Positions 7,093-8,159 of a stretch of DNA of 8,159 bases are shown piece after piece. A program made the translations under genes and the position numbers. Within the stretch, counting starts at the first letter, position 1, and every line of letters begins with the position of its first letter. Origin of the DNA: Clostridia bacterium (GTDB lineage Bacteria; Bacillota_A; Clostridia; Oscillospirales; CAG-272); contig JAFVXK010000008.1 in the NCBI GenBank assembly GCA_017501175.1, positions 1-8,159 on the forward strand, in the 5' to 3' direction. Below the pieces are notes generated by a model. That model was not told where the DNA came from. It did not search any database and was given only the letters and a program-made list of their open reading frames with translations.

Positions 7093-7847
7093 TGAATGAA
7101 ATGAAGAGGCTTTTGAGCTTCGTCAGACGCGCGGTTGACGACTACGCTCTCATAGACGAGGGCGACAAAATTGCCGTCGGCGTATCGGGCGGCAAGGACT
7201 CGCTCGCACTTCTTGCAGCTCTTGCCGAGATGCGACGCTTCTATCCAAAAAAATTCGACGTAGCCGCCGTAACCATAGATATGGGCTTTGAGGGCGGTGA
7301 CTTCTCGCCTATCGAAAAATACTGCGAGAAGCTCGGCGTTGAATACAGGGTTGTTAAAACCGATATTGCAAAAATCATATTTGACGTGCGAAAAGAGCCT
7401 AACCCTTGCTCTCTATGTGCAAAAATGCGCCGTGGCTCACTTCACGCTGCAGCTCAGGAGCTTGGCTGTAACAAGGTCGCGCTCGGTCACCACTGGGACG
7501 ACGCTATCGAAACCTTTATGATGAACCTGTTTTTCGAGGGACGGCTCGGCTGCTTCTCTCCTAAATCCTATCTTTCCAATAGAAAAATCACCCTCATAAG
7601 ACCTCTTCTCTACGCTACCGAAAAGGACGTGCAGTATTTTGCAAGACGCCGCGAGCTTCCAGTTGTTAAAAGCCTCTGCCCTGAGGACCACGCAACCGAG
7701 CGTGAGAAAATGAAAAAGCTTCTTTCGGAACTCGAACGCGAAAACAAGGGACTGAAGCACCGCATCTTTAACGCTATGTGTAAGGGCGAGATAGACGGCT
7801 TCAAGAAGGCAGGCAGATATCCCGACGCAAGTGAGCTGCCGGAGTAA
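7092..7847 (+). CDS. ttcA: TtcA-family tRNA 2-thiocytidine synthetase
   Basis: This is an ATP-dependent tRNA thiolase of the PP-loop superfamily. Characterised TtcA adenylates and thiolates cytidine 32 of certain tRNAs using a [4Fe-4S] cluster. The 251 residues show the PP-loop SGGKDS (32-37), an ALGHHWDDAIET block (130-141) typical of the family, CSLCAKMRRG with the CxxC pair C106/C109, and a later Cys, C196, in the position expected for the third cluster ligand. It is shorter than E. coli TtcA (311), mostly at the ends; many Gram-positive relatives are like this. The ATG at 7092 has AAGAGG (7079-7084) 7 nt upstream, while a TTG two codons earlier would leave too little spacing. It ends 107 nt before the tRNA-Gln gene with no clear terminator between them, so readthrough into the tRNA unit is possible. 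The substrate tRNA is not shown by the sequence; a broader TtcA/TtuA-like role is the main alternative. Confidence 0.88.
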   Translation: MNEMKRLLSFVRRAVDDYALIDEGDKIAVGVSGGKDSLALLAALAEMRRFYPKKFDVAAVTIDMGFEGGDFSPIEKYCEKLGVEYRVVKTDIAKIIFDVRKEPNPCSLCAKMRRGSLHAAAQELGCNKVALGHHWDDAIETFMMNLFFEGRLGCFSPKSYLSNRKITLIRPLLYATEKDVQYFARRRELPVVKSLCPEDHATEREKMKKLLSELERENKGLKHRIFNAMCKGEIDGFKKAGRYPDASELPE

Positions 7848-7892
7848 TTTTCTTAATATTTCTGCCATACATTAAATAATGGAAATTTAGCA

Positions 7893-7921
7893 TTGACAAA
7901 ACAGTATTTTTATGCTACAAT
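7893..7921 (+). promoter_or_regulatory. Strong sigma-A-type promoter of tRNA-Gln
   Basis: A perfect TTGACA (7893-7898), a 17-nt spacer and TACAAT (7916-7921), one base from consensus, stand 33 nt upstream of the tRNA. This is the best promoter in the window, as expected for a stable-RNA gene. The transcript should begin around 7926-7929, at the foot of the leader hairpin. Confidence 0.85.
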
Positions 7922-7925
7922 ATAC

Positions 7926-7946
7926 GGGTGGCAAATAACGCCACCC
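7926..7946 (+). repeat. Leader hairpin upstream of tRNA-Gln
   Basis: GGGTGGC (7926-7932) and GCCACCC (7940-7946) form a perfect 7-bp stem with a 7-nt AT-rich loop, right at the predicted 5' end of the pre-tRNA. No U-run follows, so it is not an intrinsic terminator. GGGTGGC recurs exactly in the terminator stem at 8052-8058. Confidence 0.65.
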
Positions 7947-7954
7947 AAGAATAT

Positions 7955-8029
7955 AGGGGTATAGCCAAGCGGTAAGGCAAGGGACTTTGACTCCCTCATT
8001 CGTAGGTCCGAATCCTGCTACCCCTGCCA
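7955..8029 (+). tRNA. tRNA-Gln (anticodon UUG)
   Basis: A full cloverleaf can be drawn over 75 nt. The acceptor stem AGGGGTA (7955-7961) pairs with TACCCCT (8019-8025), with discriminator G8026 and an encoded CCA (8027-8029). The D-arm has the GCC/GGC three-pair stem seen in bacterial tRNA-Gln. The anticodon stem AGGGA (7980-7984) pairs with TCCCT (7992-7996), with loop CTTTGAC and anticodon TTG at 7987-7989, reading CAA and CAG. The T-stem GTAGG (8002-8006) pairs with CCTGC (8012-8016) through one G-T pair. The T-loop is TCCGAAT rather than the normal TTCGAAT: position 55 is C (8008) where U, normally pseudouridine, is almost invariant. Everything else looks functional. Confidence 0.95.
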
Positions 8030-8070
8030 ATAACAATAGCCACTCCACACGGGGTGGCTATTGTTATTGG
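8027..8070 (+). terminator. Terminator of the tRNA-Gln unit, arm beginning in the CCA
   Basis: A 20-bp inverted repeat (8027-8046 with 8051-8070, loop ACAC, one G-U pair) follows the tRNA. Its core is GCCACTCC (8039-8046) with GGGGTGGC (8051-8058); the T-rich TATTGTTATT (8059-8068) comes next and its A-rich mirror precedes the core, so it could terminate on both strands. The outermost left-arm bases are the tRNA's own CCA. Confidence 0.75.
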
Positions 8071-8071
8071 T

Positions 8072-8143
8072 CGCGCGTAGCGTGGATTCGCCCTATCTCG
8101 CGCAAAGCGCGATAGTAGGTCCGCATTCGCCGCGCAGAGCGCG
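8072..8143. repeat. Cluster of three GC-rich tri-loop palindromes
   Basis: Three short hairpins share a 5-bp stem and a 3-nt loop: CGCGC-GTA-GCGTG (8072-8084, one G-T pair), CGCGC-AAA-GCGCG (8099-8111, with outer CTAT/ATAG arms across a 2-nt bulge, 8093-8115) and CGCGC-AGA-GCGCG (8131-8143). ATTCGCC occurs between them at 8086-8092 and 8125-8131. The stretch to 8159 shows no gene or ribosome site; the array may continue beyond the window. Confidence 0.5.
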
Positions 8144-8159
8144 TCGAGCTCGCTCGTAA

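Noticed and set aside
8072..8143. CRISPR array reading of the right-edge palindromes
   Set aside because: The repeats are only about 13 bp, differ in loop and arms, and the spacing is irregular and short; no cas gene is present.

Overview
The window looks like chromosomal DNA of a low-to-mid GC member of the Bacillota, most likely an uncultured gut-type Clostridia. This is inferred from an SpoIIIE/FtsK-type translocase with a long acidic linker, AGGAG-type ribosome binding sites, consensus sigma-A-like promoters, a tRNA with encoded CCA, and a stand-alone Amidase_3 enzyme. No 16S or other firm taxonomic marker is present.

Layout. (1) Bases 1-1476, minus strand: an uninterrupted 492-codon frame that runs off the left edge and has lost its 5' end. 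It resembles the C-terminal half of a phage or conjugative-element 'large polyvalent protein', with a MuF-C/BECR-nuclease-like region and the start of a probable metalloprotease-like domain. It is the only clear mobile-element material here. (2) Bases 1477-1575: a compact intergenic region with back-to-back candidate promoters. (3) Bases 1576-6471, plus strand: a likely operon of a 1206-residue FtsK/SpoIIIE DNA translocase, a DJ-1/PfpI protein and an uncharacterised three-zinc-ribbon protein. (4) Bases 6463-7032, minus strand: an N-acetylmuramoyl-L-alanine amidase catalytic domain without a signal peptide. Its 3' end overlaps the zinc-ribbon gene tail to tail by 9 nt. (5) Bases 7092-7847, plus strand: a TtcA-family tRNA thiolase, divergent from the amidase across a 59-bp gap that holds interleaved promoters. 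(6) Bases 7893-8070: a complete tRNA-Gln(UUG) transcription unit with a consensus promoter, leader hairpin, tRNA with CCA, and a terminator that begins in the CCA. (7) Bases 8071-8159: non-coding, three GC-rich tri-loop palindromes.

The chromosomal genes are housekeeping: DNA translocation at division or sporulation, a stress or carbonyl-handling protein, cell-wall hydrolysis, tRNA modification and a tRNA. I see no obvious complete new defence or mobile system. The most noteworthy signals are the decapitated, compositionally mosaic large polyvalent protein on the left, the U55-to-C change in the tRNA-Gln T-loop, the matching leader and trailer sequences around that tRNA, and the palindrome cluster at the right edge.
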